A stretch of 64,000 bases of DNA, taken from assembly GCA_003996215.1 (NCBI GenBank), contig QJPP01000860.1, positions 62,001-126,000 of the forward strand. The letters are read 5' to 3'. The notes beneath the pieces are model-generated. The model worked only from the letters and a program-made list of their open reading frames with translations. It searched no databases and was not told the DNA's origin. Position numbers and translations under genes: made by a program. Below, one piece after another: positions 34,238 to 46,330 of the stretch. The DNA comes from Jaltomata sinuosa (taxonomy: Eukaryota; Streptophyta; Magnoliopsida; Solanales; Solanaceae). Every line of letters starts with the position of its first letter. Within the stretch, counting starts at the first letter, position 1.

Positions 34238-35257
34238 TGTACAAAGACAATCACAAGGGACACATACACTCTCTCCAACTAGGAGGTCACGGCGATCGCA
34301 TAGTCAAAACACATTTATAAACCCAACGGATGTCGAGGTCATACCCAAGGGACCTGCTTTAACTAATTAGAGATTGTGCGAAGTGATTTCAAAGAGAGAG
34401 TAACTGTTCAACAAAACCAAAGCAATAAAATGGGGGAATTGGGAAACTTGTCACTACTAACTTAATTCAAATAAAAACTATAAAATCGAGATGGGTGTAC
34501 CAATAAGAACTAGATGACAATGGGTGCATTTTCAATGGGGCATTCTCTATAGGATAGGGTAATCACTAATTAACTTAAATTCTCACCTATTGACACGGGT
34601 ATCATTGGTTATGGGTGTAGAATGTTATATCTCGATCAACATCCACATATCCGATGATTTTGGTTAGAACATCATTCAGTGTGCTAAATAACTAACCAAC
34701 ATTTGCTTGGGGAGGTCATCCTATTTCTAGCTCGGACCCTTAAATGGGAGATTCTGCGATTGGAGCTATGTCTAGGCTCCAATGTAAGTGTATTCCCAAG
34801 TACCCACTAGCAATTTCACATCCACAACTAAAAAATTCTCTCTCGAGCAATTACATATCCAAGTAAGGTAAATTCATGTTTGCAACCACAAATTATTAGA
34901 TTAAAACATGGTGAAATTACTAGACCCACATCAGATAAGCAATTATAAGAGTGATTTGGCAACACCCACACCCATTAGCTAAGCACCCATCATTAATACA
35001 CCCCTAGACAAGAGAAATTAGCCACTCATAGAAGGGTGAGAAGATATACCATCTGGGTAAATCAAATTCCCATCCATTTTAGTTGATTCTCAAGTTCTAG
35101 AGTCAAATTAGGCACACAATTTGTTAACCAAAAAATTGGATTAAAACCCTCTCTCAATGGAGATGGAGAAAATGTTTACAAACCAAAAATATATCCAAGT
35201 TCTCTCTCTGAAATTCTCTGCTAAAAATTGTATATACAAAATAAGCCTAAAATTGCC

Positions 35258-35266
35258 TTTTATATG
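35258..35266 (-). promoter_or_regulatory. TATA box in LTR B
   Basis: Minus-strand CATATAAAA in GCATATAAAAGGCAA, identical in LTR C at 41448-41456, just downstream of the hairpin array. Confidence 0.6.
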
Positions 35267-35304
35267 CTCTAAAATCGTCACATAAATTTAGACAAAATTT
35301 CCCT

Positions 35305-35560
35305 CCGGGTGGTGTGCGAGGCGACGTGTGGTTTGCACGTCACAGTGTGCGCATCGCACACCTGCTTCAGATTGGCCAGTGACTTCAGCTGCATAGGTAA
35401 TATTTGTGCGAAGGTAGTGCATTTCGCACCACGGGATGTGCGCATCGCATGGAGATCGCACTCCTTAGCAGAATCTTCAGTCATCTTTGTAGCTTCATGC
35501 GGAGGAGGTGTGAACCACACCTTGGCTTGTGCGTGTCGCACGACCACCGCACCTCCTGGA
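35305..35560. repeat. Array of GTGCG...CGCAC inverted motifs in LTR B
   Basis: Short hairpins, the best being GTGTGCG-CAT-CGCACAC at 35345-35361, plus many single TGTGCG and TCGCAC copies. Shared by LTR C (about 41505-41745). Confidence 0.7.
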
Positions 35561-35758
35561 AGATTCTCTAACTTTTCACAACTCTTCACACTTAGCTCCT
35601 TTTTGGCTCTTTTTGGGTCCATATCCTTGTTTTTCCTCTTCTATCAAAAGTACCTGCATAGACATCAATAAAGGCCATAAGAACCTCTAAATCGATTCAA
35701 AACATAGCAATAATTCATGGATATAGGCTCAATAGGTTGGTAGATTACCGACTTATCA

Positions 35759-37810
35759 AACCCCCAAACTTGAACTATTGCTTGTCCTCAAGCAAGATAC
35801 TCATACGGTAAGGAATGAATTATGCTAAGGCTTAGTTAAGGAACAAAAACTACTCTACACTAAAAATTTAAGAAAAATAAACAAACAAAAGACTCAACTA
35901 CTATGCTTATCTCAATTTGGACCCCACATGCTCAAGGCAATTGCTCATTTCAAAACCTTTTTTCAAAAGGACATCATATCTCTTTTAAAACTCAAGGGAA
36001 TTTGCCATTCAAAACAAGACATTTTAGCTTCTCAAGTCATTGGCATGGACCGTCAAGGTTTGCCTCGAGATTCACCACACAACTTGTCTCATTCATTATC
36101 CTTAATTGAAATAAAGACTCTATGCTTCAATTCGAGTGCATGATGCCACTCACCACAAGAGAGAATCCCACTCACAATTATTCAATTCTTAACCACGAGA
36201 TTATAAGAGAACCAAGAAGACTCTCAGTCTCTCAAAGAAGTTCAAGTGCATACACGTTGAACCATTGGCTTGCCCTTCATGTAGATCTCCACTAATGTAG
36301 GGTAGCCAAGCTCGAAATCACCAAGGACTTACAGGTTACGATTTTGGCTATGGCCAAGGTGAGGATATCATTTGGTTTAAGTGACTACACCTCCCTAATT
36401 CTCTTTGTTTTCATTTCAAACACCTCTCACATTTTTCAATTTTCAACTTTACCTTATTTCTCCCTCACACAACCCAAGATTTCTCCTTTTTACCTCATGA
36501 TCATTCACACCTTGTATCACTTTCACTTGGTAGCACCTATTTTTGCTTTTAAATTTGCTCATTAGATTGATCTTTTGTAGCAATTTTCAATTCTCGAATC
36601 AAGGTGCTACCTTGCACTTGAAGTGCATTTCTTTTCTTCTCTTCATTTGATCACATGCACCCCCCAAACTTAGGCATTTTCCTATGTTATCTTTTGTTTC
36701 CCCCCCCCCCAAACTTAGGTTTTTAGCCTATATTTCATTTTCAAGAAATTAGGGAGGATGGGTGACAAGATAGAGGTTCCAAAAAGGTCAAGGTGTTACA
36801 AAGGTGTCAAAGAATGGTCACAAGCTCAAAGGGGTTCACTAGGATTTGATGTCATTGGAAAGTCATTTGAGTGAAGTGGCTATCAAAAAGGGCCTAAGGT
36901 CATTTCTCAAGCTTGGTTACACCTAGAATTTTGCCTTGAATCACATTCGGGGAAAGTTCTAGATGACACTTATGCACAAGAATTAAGGTAAAGCCCCACC
37001 GCAAAAGGCATCATGCCACAAGACTTCGTCCATTAGTCCCACAATCAATTGGGGCAAATGACTTTTGACAAGCTATTCTGAGTTCATTACACACTCGTTT
37101 GTGAGTCAATCAAGCCAAAGCGAGAGTGTGCAAGTCATGACAAGAGAACATTTTTCCTCAAAAATTCATTTCCCTTCTTCCTTTCCTTTTTAACAAAACA
37201 ATTTACCAAGAAATTTTTTTGGTGGGCCCATTATGAGATAATCACTTACGAACTCAATTCTAAACTAAACTTGGCATTTTCCCTTAACAAAGTTGCCTCT
37301 CAATCTATCATAGGGAAACACCAACCTGGTTCGACATACAAAAACAAAAGAAAAGAAAAAGAAAAAAATCAAAACTTTTGCTCCTTGGGAAAGAACTATA
37401 GTATTAAGAAAACCCTTGGAGTTTATTTCTACACTACTATCAACAAGGCGATCCACAATTTTTTGCGCTCATGAATCAATCAAGAACAAGCCTCGGTGTA
37501 GGCATTTAGTGCATTTGCAAGGCACGGGTAGTGAAACAATGGAGCATGTAAGACCAACCCAGCACACCATCAATAAAAACATCAATCCCAGCGAGGGCAC
37601 AATAAAGATCAAAGTAAACCAAAAACATGATCTAAAAAAAGAAAAAGAAAACTAATAGCATCACAATCAATTATCCAAAATGTTCCCAACAAGGGCTAAA
37701 TAAAACCAAATAGAATAGTCAACTAGGCTCAACAAGGGCAATAAATTATCTCAAAAAAAGCAAGTAAAGAAAGCCACCCCCTCCCATGAAAGAAGCATTG
37801 TCCTCAATGC
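35759..37810 (-). other. Polypurine tract and non-coding 3' region of element B-C
   Basis: Begins AACCCCCAAACTTGAAC and the conserved CTTGTCCTCAAGCAAG. Further purine-tract-like sites lie at 36661-36674 and at 36700-36718, the latter with an unbroken run of 11 C (36700-36710). Homologous to 57268-58935 of element D up to about 37455. No coding sequence is supported. Confidence 0.75.
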
Positions 37811-39290
37811 TCATAGTGCAATGGGAAAAAGGTAGAACTCCCTATAGGATCTAGTCCTCATCATCACCACCATCAGAAGAAGCTTCTTCTTCAACATTCT
37901 TCCCACTTGGGCTAGCACCACCCCTTCGAGAGTTTGCCAAAATTGTGGAGTCACGAAGCACTCTCTGAAACTTGGGGTTCTCATCATCATCCAGCTCTTG
38001 CTCAGCATGACCGGGAAGCTCCTCGGATGCATATGAAGCAAACAAACCATCTAGAGGTCTGGGGATCCTCCGAGGTGCAGGCAATGTAGTCAAGTTTTCG
38101 TGCACCACCGAGCCCTTACCTTTAGCTTTGTCAAAATCTCTTCAGAGTGTGGTGATTGCACCCTCCCATGACATCAACTCTTTTACGTAGAGTGTTTAAG
38201 CTATCCACTACCCCCTTTATAGCACTCTTGACTGCTTTGTTTATCATCCCGGTTAGGCTAGTGGCTAGATCGGTGAGTTGCTTCTCATGGATATGAGTTC
38301 TGTTGACCATGTCTTGGAGGCTATTTTTGGTCATCGAGAAGGCTGGTGTATGTGTGCCTGCCTTGGAAGTAGCCCTAGAGGGATATGTAACATCCGCTCT
38401 ATCATCAAGGTCACCATCTGTAGCTGCCACTGATGCCTCAGTCCTTTGTCTCTTAAATCGGGGTGCATCCTTGTCAGTTTTCTTATCAAGATCAATCACC
38501 CCCACAGCGTGGGTGACTTGAGGTAGGGAATCTCTACCTTGGCATACAACTTGCTGATAAACACTGGAAAAGGGAATGCATCCTTGCCTCTGTGGGCTTT
38601 TCTCTGAATAACCATGGCTGCAATTTCTCCAAAATTCACATGTTCACTTGTCATGATGGCAGCAACAAAAATGGCACCCTCTTGAGTTATTTTCTGATCA
38701 TTTTGAGAGGGGAGGAACCTATTATGGACTAGATCATACCACAGTCAGGCTTCAAAGTGCAAAGTTTTTCTCGGGATATCACCCCCCATAATGGACCAAG
38801 AAGGAACATCTCGAGCGATGATTGGGGATGTTTCTTGATACGTATTTGAATCAGCTATCAATTTAGCCATAAAGGTTGGTGCATGGTCGATTGGTTGGCC
38901 CCAATAGATAGCATTGATGGTTGTAGGGGTGATGTTAACCTTTTTACCTCTTACCATGACTGAATTCAAGTTAGGGAATTTCTCCACAGGCCCTTTGTAT
39001 CTTTTGGAGTCTTGGGTAGCCTGATATGTTGCAGAAAATTCCTGCACCCTTATAGTACCCCCCGGGTACATCCTGAAAGTGGTGCCACTCTCGTCAGCAA
39101 ATTATTAGTGCATATTAGGTAGTTCATCTCCAACCTCTCCCAAGTTAAAACTTTTTTCCTCATTGAATCCTCTATCTTTTTCCTTTTTGTAGAGGGCTCT
39201 CATACCCTCTACCACAAAGCGGAGCCTTGCTTCTTCGGCAGCAAATCTTTGCCTAGGTTGGCTTTCAGGGTTTCTTCTGCTAGAAGACAT
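37811..39290 (-). pseudogene. Gag-like ORF of element B-C with a plant transposon protein-like domain
   Basis: The start is likely MSSSRRNPESQPRQRF (ATG 39288-39290). Two stops in a row (TAATAA, 39107-39102) interrupt an otherwise continuous frame. The 39071-38745 part (VQEFSATYQ, VMVRGKKVNITPTTINAIYWGQP) resembles, from memory, the 'putative plant transposon protein' domain found in plant LTR elements. A hydrophilic part with a possible coiled coil (38505-38131) and an acidic, Ser-rich end (38108-37811) follow in shifted frames. Function unknown; it sits where gag should be. Confidence 0.65.
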
Positions 39291-40416
39291 AGCCTTCATC
39301 CAAAGATTGTGAGCCAAAAACAAAAATAAACTCTAATAAAGAAGTTAGCAACTACAAAAGGATGGAATGCAACGGATTAGAAAAACAAAGTAGGTGTATG
39401 TTGTCTTGTACGGACAACATGAAAAATGCACTAGGAAGACTGTGTGTCGAATATGCTATCGCACAAGCTAACAGAACCTTCTGTAAACTTTTCAACTGAG
39501 GTTTGATGCTGGTGCGATTCACACCATCAGGAGTGCGTGTCGCACCGCGTCACCCCTCAGATCAGTGTTCTGCACTTTCTTTTCAACTTGGTGCGGCTCC
39601 TTGTGCGACCCGCACATCAAGATCTATGCATCGTGTGCAAAATGCACAAAGGCACAATTGGAATTTTTGGTTCCTTGTGTTCTTGTAAGTTACACATATG
39701 ATCCATAGAGAAAGATGTGCTTCAGCACTTAGCACCACACACAACCAATTCACAATAACAAGGGGTGTAAAAGGGGGTTCATGACCATAACTTTCGGGTA
39801 CTCAGACTTCCCTGAATTTCCATTAACACAAACCAAACAAGAAAGGACTCAACGACTTCCCTTAAGATGGACGTTACCCCATCTATCATTGGGAACATCA
39901 AGCCTTCCTTGCAACAATGGGCACCAACAAGCATATCAACAATTAACCTCCTCTCCGCACAAGATCATACATCCCAACTAGATTTTCAATAAGGATCGTG
40001 GGCATACGATCAGCAACATTCAGCCTCAATTATCAATTATCAAACAAAACCTCATGACTAACGACGACTTTCCCTTAAGAACGACGTCACCCAATCTATC
40101 ATCGGGCCAAATCAAGCACTAGTCACAAGTGGGTTACTCAAGCTTTACCCCATCATAGATATTAAGGCTAAATATTACTACCAATCAACATGCATAGTCA
40201 AGATTTATAATCTACCAAGTTGACATTAAAAGATTTCATTATTACAACTCAAAATTGAGGACCCAAAATTTTTGGATCTCACCCATTATCAACATGTCTA
40301 ATCTACTAAGCATGCTTCACACTATGAGTTCCGAACAATCATAAAAACAACTATTCACAAAATTGAACTAGAGTAAGTAAACTCAAATTCTAAACTAACT
40401 CAATACGCCAACTTGT
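39291..40416 (-). other. 5' leader of element B-C
   Basis: About 1.1 kb between PBS and the ORF start with no convincing coding. At 39515-39665 it carries more of the GTGCG/CGCAC motifs otherwise seen in the LTRs. CTTCCCTTAAGATGGACG (near 39857) recurs in altered form near 40070, a weak dispersed repeat. Confidence 0.55.
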
Positions 40417-40434
40417 TCCTCGGCAATGGCACCA
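40417..40434 (-). other. Primer binding site of element B-C (tRNA-Asp type, decayed)
   Basis: Minus-strand TGGTGCCATTGCCGAGGA against TGGCGCCGTTGCCGGGGA: three transitions. Position next to LTR C fits. Confidence 0.72.
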
Positions 40435-40438
40435 TTTT

Positions 40439-41949
40439 TTAAGTACGCTCAAATCGTGGCTCTCCAACTAGGAGGTCACGGAGATCGCATAGTCAAAACA
40501 CATTTATAAGCCCAACGGATGCCAAGGTCATACCCAAGGGACCTGATTTAACTAATTAGAGATTGTGTGAAGCGATTTCACAGAGAGAGTAATTGTTCAA
40601 CAAAACCAAAGCAATAAAATAGGGGAATTGGGAAAGTTGTCACTACTCACTCAATTCAAATAAAAACTATAAAATCGAGATGGGTGTACTAATAAGAACT
40701 AGATGACTAGGGGTGCATTTTCGATGGGGAATTCGCTATAGGATAGGGTAATCACTAATTCCCTTAAATTCTCACCTATTGACATGGGTAGCGTTGGTTA
40801 TGGGTGTAGAATGTTATCTCTCGATCAATATCCACATATCTAATGATTTTAGTTAGAACATTATTCGATCTGATAAATAACCAACCAACATTTGCCTGGG
40901 GAGGTCATCCTATTTCTAGCTCGGACCCTTAAATGGGAGATTCTGCGATTGGAGCTATGTCTAGCCTCCAATCTAAGTGTATTCCCAAGTACCCACTAGC
41001 AATTTCACATCAACAACTACAAAATTCTCTCTCGAGCAATTACATAGCCAAGTAAGGTAAATTCATGTTTGCAACCACAAATTATTAGATTAAAACATGG
41101 TGAAATTACTAGACCCACATCAGATAAACAATTATAAGAGTGATTTAGCAACACCCATACCCATTAGCTAAGCACCCATTATTAATACACCCTTAGACAA
41201 GAGAAATTAGCCACTCATAGAAGGGTGAGAAAATATACCAGCTGGGTAAATAAAATTTCCATCAATTGTAGTCGATTCTCAAGTTCTAGAGTCAAATTAG
41301 GCACACAATTTGTTAACCAAAAGACTGGATTCAAAACCCTCTCTCAATGGAGATGGAGAAAATATTTACAAGCCAAAAATATCTCCAAGTTCTCTCTCTG
41401 AAATTCTCTGCTAAAAATTGTATATACAAAATAAGCCTAAAATTGCCTTTTATATGCTCAAAAATCATCACATAAATTTAGGACAAAATTACCCTCTGGG
41501 TGATGTGCGATGCAACGTGCAGTTTGCATATCACAGTGTGTGCGTCGCACACCTACTTCAGATTGGCCAGTGACTTCAGCCACATAGGTAAGCTTTGTGC
41601 GAAGGTGGTGCATTTCGCACCACGGGATGTATGTGTCGCATGGAAATCGCACTCCTTAGAAGAATCTTCAGTCATCTTTGCAGCTTCATGTGGAGGAGGT
41701 GCGAACCGCACCTTGGCTTGTGCGTGTTTCATGGCCACCGCACCTCTTGGCAGATTCTCCAGATTTTCACAACACTTCACACTTAGCTTCTTTTTCGCTC
41801 TTTTTGGGTCCATATCCTTGTTTGTCTTCTTCTATCCAAAGTACTTTCATAGACATCAATAAAGGCCATAAGAACCTCTAAATCGATTCAAAATATAGCA
41901 ATAATTCATGGATATATGCTCAATAGGTTGGTGGATTACTGACTTATCA
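40439..41949 (-). repeat. 5' LTR of element B-C (LTR C)
   Basis: Starts around TTAAGTACGCTCAAATC and ends GACTTATCA, then runs directly into LTR f at 41950. TATA box 41448-41456; hairpin motif array about 41505-41745. Confidence 0.87.
41448..41456 (-). promoter_or_regulatory. TATA box in LTR C
   Basis: Minus-strand CATATAAAA, the partner of 35258-35266. Confidence 0.6.
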
Positions 41950-43249
41950 GCTGGCAACGTAGTTTTGGACTTGGGTAATCGAACCCTCATCGCTCGATGC
42001 TAAATAGTACTCTCAAAATATACATATAGCTCATATGTTCATGAAGGTATAATCGAATACCAAATCTCTTTTGAAAAGCATGAAGACACATCGGGTACCA
42101 TGCAATTCTCATATCATAAGTTCTTGAAGTAAAGCATAGCCATAATTCAAATCATACTTTTCTTTCTAATTCATACTTGAAGAATTTGGCATGCAATTTC
42201 ATAAATTCATAAAGTCATGATATCTAATCATGTTCAATTTCTCTTGAAAACATGCAATTCAATGGAATAATGCTAGGAATCAACTTTCATGCTTGGATTT
42301 TTAAATCCAATAAAGGAATCATGATCAAATCATAAATAAGCAATAAGAAACCATGAATTTAAGCATAAAAACTGATTTCATAAGTTTTCCCACAATTTAG
42401 ATCAAAACCCTAATTTCACAAGTTCACAAATCAATTTAAGAATTGGGGGATTTGGGCATAAGGATGAAGGGAACCCATTGTTGAATACCCACATACCCTG
42501 ATTGAAGTTAACCCACTTGAAATTGAAAAGATTAGGAGACTTGAACTTGGAGCTTGAGACCTTGTGCTTGAGAGAGTCATTTTCCTTTTGGGGGGATGAA
42601 TGAGGTAATCAGAAAGGACTTAGGCTAGTAGGTTTAGAAATCATGCTAAAAATGGTCAAAACGACCTCACTTGGGAGTTAAAAGGGTGGGTAATGACTAA
42701 AATATCCCTGGGACTTAATTAGGAAAAATCTATATTAAAACTCGACTTCAGGTTCCACGTGTCATTTCCACGGACCGTAGAACTCATCACGGCTTGTGGA
42801 CTTGAGTCGTGATTCCTGAGCCAAAGTTTCAGGCTGCAGAAGATCATCTACAGCTCAACATGATGGATTGTAGAAAGGATTATGGTCCGTAGAATTGAGT
42901 CGTCATTTCTGGTAAACTAGGCAGGCCTCCGAACAGGTTCCATGGGTCATCTCTACAGTCCGTGAATCAAACAACGACCTATAGAAACAACTCGTGGTCA
43001 CTGGGACCAAGTCAGTCCTCGGGTGTGATTCCACAAGTACATTCTATGGTTCGTAGAAAAAATCACGGTACGTAGAACTCACTCGTGGTCTCAAACCAGA
43101 GATTAAATTTTACAAGTCTGGGATCACGACTCAGAACCACGACTCGTGGTTCAAATCATGAACCGTGATTTGGACTCGTGATTTCTGGAAACTTAGGATT
43201 TTTTAGAGATTCTTCTTTAGACAGCTGAATAGATTTTCGGGGTGTTACA
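41950..43249 (-). repeat. 3' LTR of element f, inner piece
   Basis: Continues the LTR broken at about 32550: GCAACGTAGTTTTGG here is matched by the LTR of c near 9580. From 42130 it pairs with 48590-49690. An array of ACGGTCCGTAGAA/CGTGGTTC-type motifs lies at about 42755-43185. Ends GGGGTGTTACA. Confidence 0.88.
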
Positions 43250-43263
43250 ATATCCCCCCCTTA
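43250..43263 (-). other. Polypurine tract of element f
   Basis: Minus-strand TAAGGGGGGGATAT directly before the 3' LTR; the best-preserved purine tract in the window. Confidence 0.88.
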
Positions 43264-43489
43264 GGATCATTCATCCTCGAATTTAGTCTAAGCAAGGAAA
43301 ACTTAGAGGAATAACAACCCAACCAAACCTCAAAACATGAAAACTGATGAACAAGCATGAAAAGTGACTCTTCAACTTAAAACATAACTGAACTAACTTT
43401 GAAAAATAGGAATGCATGCTAGGATCATGAAGGGAACTGATAGAGTAGATTCGGAGGGACATAGTAAGGATGAAACTATTACCTTAATC

Positions 43490-44980
43490 TGAAACTTAAT
43501 CGGAAGGAAAGAGATGGGGATATTTGGCCTTCATGGCCTCTTTTGCTTCCCAAGTAGCTCCCTCTACAAGCTGGTTTCTCCAAAGAACTTTCACCGAGGT
43601 GACTTCCTTGTTCCTAAATCTCTGGATATGACGATCAAGAATTTATACAAGAACCTCCTCATAGGTGAGACTATCCTTCACACCTACATCCTCCAAAGGA
43701 ACAATCAAGGTCGGATCACCAACACACTTCTTTAACAAGGAAACATGGAAAACTGGATAAACCGCTTCTAACTCTTATGGCAAATCCAACTCATAAGCAA
43801 CCTTACCAACTCTCCTCAGAATTCGATAAGGACCTACAAAACAAGGACTAAGCTTTTCTTTCTTCCCGAATCTTATCACACCCTTCATGGGCGACACCTT
43901 AAGAAACACCCTATCATCAACCTCGAACTCTAACTCTCTCCTCCTCACATCTACATAGGATTTTTGTCGACTCTGAGCGGTCTTCAACCTCTCCCTAATA
44001 AGTTGAACCTTCTCCATGTTCTTATGCACCAAATCTAGACCAATCAAGACTGACTCACCAACCTCGAACCAACCAATAAGAGACCTACACCTCCGGCCAT
44101 AAAGGGCCTCATAAGGAGCCATCTGGATGCTGGAGTGAAAACTGTTGTTGTAGGAAAACTTGATAAGAGGCAAATGATCATCCCAACTACCTTTGAAATC
44201 AATCACACAGGCTCTCAACATATCCTCCAAAGTTTGAATAGTACACTCTGCCTGGCCATCCGTCTGTGGGTGAAAAGTTGTGCTAAGGTTCACCTGAGTA
44301 CCAAGACCTCTCTGAAACGATCTCTAAAACTAGGATGTAAACTGAGTACCCCTATCTGAGATGATAAACAATGGGACACCATGCAATTTGACTATCTCCC
44401 AAATGTAGAGTCTGGCATAATCCTATGCTGAATCTGTAGTCTTGACAACCAAGAAGTGGGCTGATTTGGTCATTCTATCGATAATCACCCAAATCAAATC
44501 ATGTTGCCTTCGAGTACAAGGCAAACCCGTAATGAAGTCCATATTGATCGCTTCCTACTTCCAAGTAGGAAGGTCAATATCATGGATCATTCCACCCAGT
44601 CATTGGTGCTTTACCTTCCCTGTTGACAGTTGGGACACTTAGCCATAAAATCGACTATGTCCATCTTCATACCATTCCACCAATAGACTTCCCATATATC
44701 ATGGTACATTTTGGTGGCACCGAGGTGAATAGAATATATAGAACTGTGAGCCTCAGTCAAAATCTACTATCTCAATCCATCTACATCTGGCACACATAGT
44801 CGACCCTGATAACAAAGCACACCATCTCCCCCTTGGGAGAAAACCTCAACCCTTTGCTGATGGACTGCACCCTTTAGCTGAAGCAATATCGGATCAATGT
44901 CTTGCTTTGCCTTTACCTCAGCTACCAAGGATGACTCAGAACTATTTTGAACAATAGCACCACCCTGAGTGGAGTCCATA
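43490..44980 (-). pseudogene. Integrase and chromodomain-like tail of element f
   Basis: Minus order: CYQGRLCVPDVDGLR near 44805, zinc Cys pair CPNCQQ near 44630, core Asp in MDFITGLP near 44540, second Asp in ISDRGTQF near 44360, Glu in DGQAECTIQ near 44260: all three acids remain. NNSFHSSIQMAPYEALYGRRCRS near 44150, GPY/F module (SPMKGVIRFGKK, GPYRILRRVG) near 43895-43800 and a chromodomain-like tail near 43590-43500. Stops in the core near 44555, 44435 and 44325 break it, while 44293-43775 is one open stretch. Confidence 0.88.
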
Positions 44981-45099
44981 AGTCATACTCCCAATCGGGA
45001 AAGTCAATGAACATCTTTCACCAACTCCTTCTTCCCATCCTCGATCGAAGCCACACTACCCATGGACAGTCTACTAAGTGCATCTGCCATAACATTCGC

Positions 45100-45702
45100 C
45101 TTACCAGGATGGTAAAGCACACGCATATCATAGTCCTTCAGAAGCTCAAGCCACCTTCTCTAATGATTCTGAGTAAACACATATTGGAGACTCTTGTGAT
45201 CGGTGAACACAGCCACATGAACGCCATACAAGTAATGTCTCTAAATTTTCAAAGCAAATATCATGGCTGCCAACTCAAGATCATGAGTAGGTTAGTTCTT
45301 ATCATGAGTCTTAAGATGTCTAGAAGCATAAGAAATAACCTTTCCTTGTTGCATCAACACACAACCTAACCCAATTCTGGAAGCATCACAATAAACCATA
45401 AAATCATTTGAACCCTCGGTTAGTATCAAAACTAGAGCGGTGGTCAACCTAGTCTTCAACTCTTGAAAACTCTTCTCACACGAATTAGACCACTGGAATT
45501 TTACCTTTTTTTGAGTCAATCAAGTCAAAGGAGAAGCAATGGAGAAGAACCCCTCTATGAACCTCCTATAATAACCAGCCAAACCTAAGAAACTCCGAAT
45601 ATCCGACGGGGAAGTAGGTCTAGGCCAGTTCTTTACTGCTTCAATCTTTTGCAAATCCACACGAATACCATCTTCTGGCACTATGTGACCCAAAAAAGCC
45701 AC
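45100..45702 (-). pseudogene. RNase H region of element f
   Basis: MAFLGHIVPEDGIRVD near 45700, AGYYRRFIEGF near 45570, LTQKKVKFQWS near 45515, RNase H first Asp in VYCDASRIGLGCVLMQQG near 45395, then YASRHLKTHDKN. Downstream frames are broken, with stops around 45291 and 45245. RNase H would degrade the RNA strand during reverse transcription. Confidence 0.85.
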
Positions 45703-46330
45703 AGACTACATCCAGAACTCACACTTGCCAAACTTCGCAAACAACTGACGATCCTTGAGAGTTTGCAACACAACTCTCAAGTTGGCCCACATGCTCTTCC
45801 TCACTCCGAGAATAGATAAGGATATCATCAATGAACACAATCACAAACATATCTAAATACTTCTTGAACACACGGTTCATCAAATCCATAAAAGCTGCAG
45901 GAGCATTGGTTAGTCCAAAAGACATCACAACGAATTCATAGTGACCATACTGGGTCCTGAAGACTATCTTTGGGATATCATATTCTCTAACTCAAAGCTG
46001 ATGATACCCAGATCTAAGATCAATCTTAGAGAAACAACTAGCACCTTGAAGCTGATCGAATAAGTCATCAATCTTAGGAATGGGATACTTATTCTTAATT
46101 GTGACCTTGTTCAATTATCGATAATCAATATACATCAGGAGAGAACCATCCTTCTTACGCACAAACAACACTGGAGCACCCCAAGGAGATATACTAGGCC
46201 TGATGAAACTCTTATCAAGAAGATCCTTCAACTGATCCTTCAATTATTTAAGTTCCACTGGAGCAATTCTATACGGAGGAATAGAGATAGGATGCATATC
46301 TGGAATAAGGTCTATCCTAAAATCGATCTC
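45703..46330 (-). pseudogene. Reverse transcriptase of element f
   Basis: Minus strand: PPYRIAPVELK near 46280, FIRPSISPWGAPVLFVRKKDG near 46210-46150, a stop in the DYR-LNKVTIKNKYPIPKIDDLFDQLQG block, KIDLRSGYHQL near 46025 (first metal-site Asp), SFGLTNAPAAFMDLMNRVF near 45925-45870 and VIVFIDDILIYSRSEEEH near 45840-45790, the intact FIDD catalytic motif. A frame change follows at about 45780. Confidence 0.9.

Larger units (their letters stand above)
34238..35758 (-). repeat. 3' LTR of element B-C (LTR B)
   Basis: Clear homology to LTR C begins at CTCTCCAACTAGGAGG (34271); the true start may be a few tens of bases further left. Ends GACTTATCA at 35758. TATA-like box 35258-35266; GTGCG/CGCAC hairpin motifs at 35305-35560. 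Confidence 0.85.
34238..41949 (-). mobile_element. Non-autonomous Athila-like element with one gag-like ORF (B-C)
   Basis: Two LTRs about 6% diverged (about 1.49 and 1.51 kb), a tRNA-Asp-like PBS, a purine tract and a 4.7 kb internal region with one broken ORF and no protease, RT, RNase H or integrase. The 3' non-coding part (35759-37455) is plainly homologous to that of element D (57268-58935). No TSD: the left end abuts the stub of A and the right end abuts LTR f directly. I infer that homologous recombination between related LTRs removed the rest of A. Confidence 0.82.
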
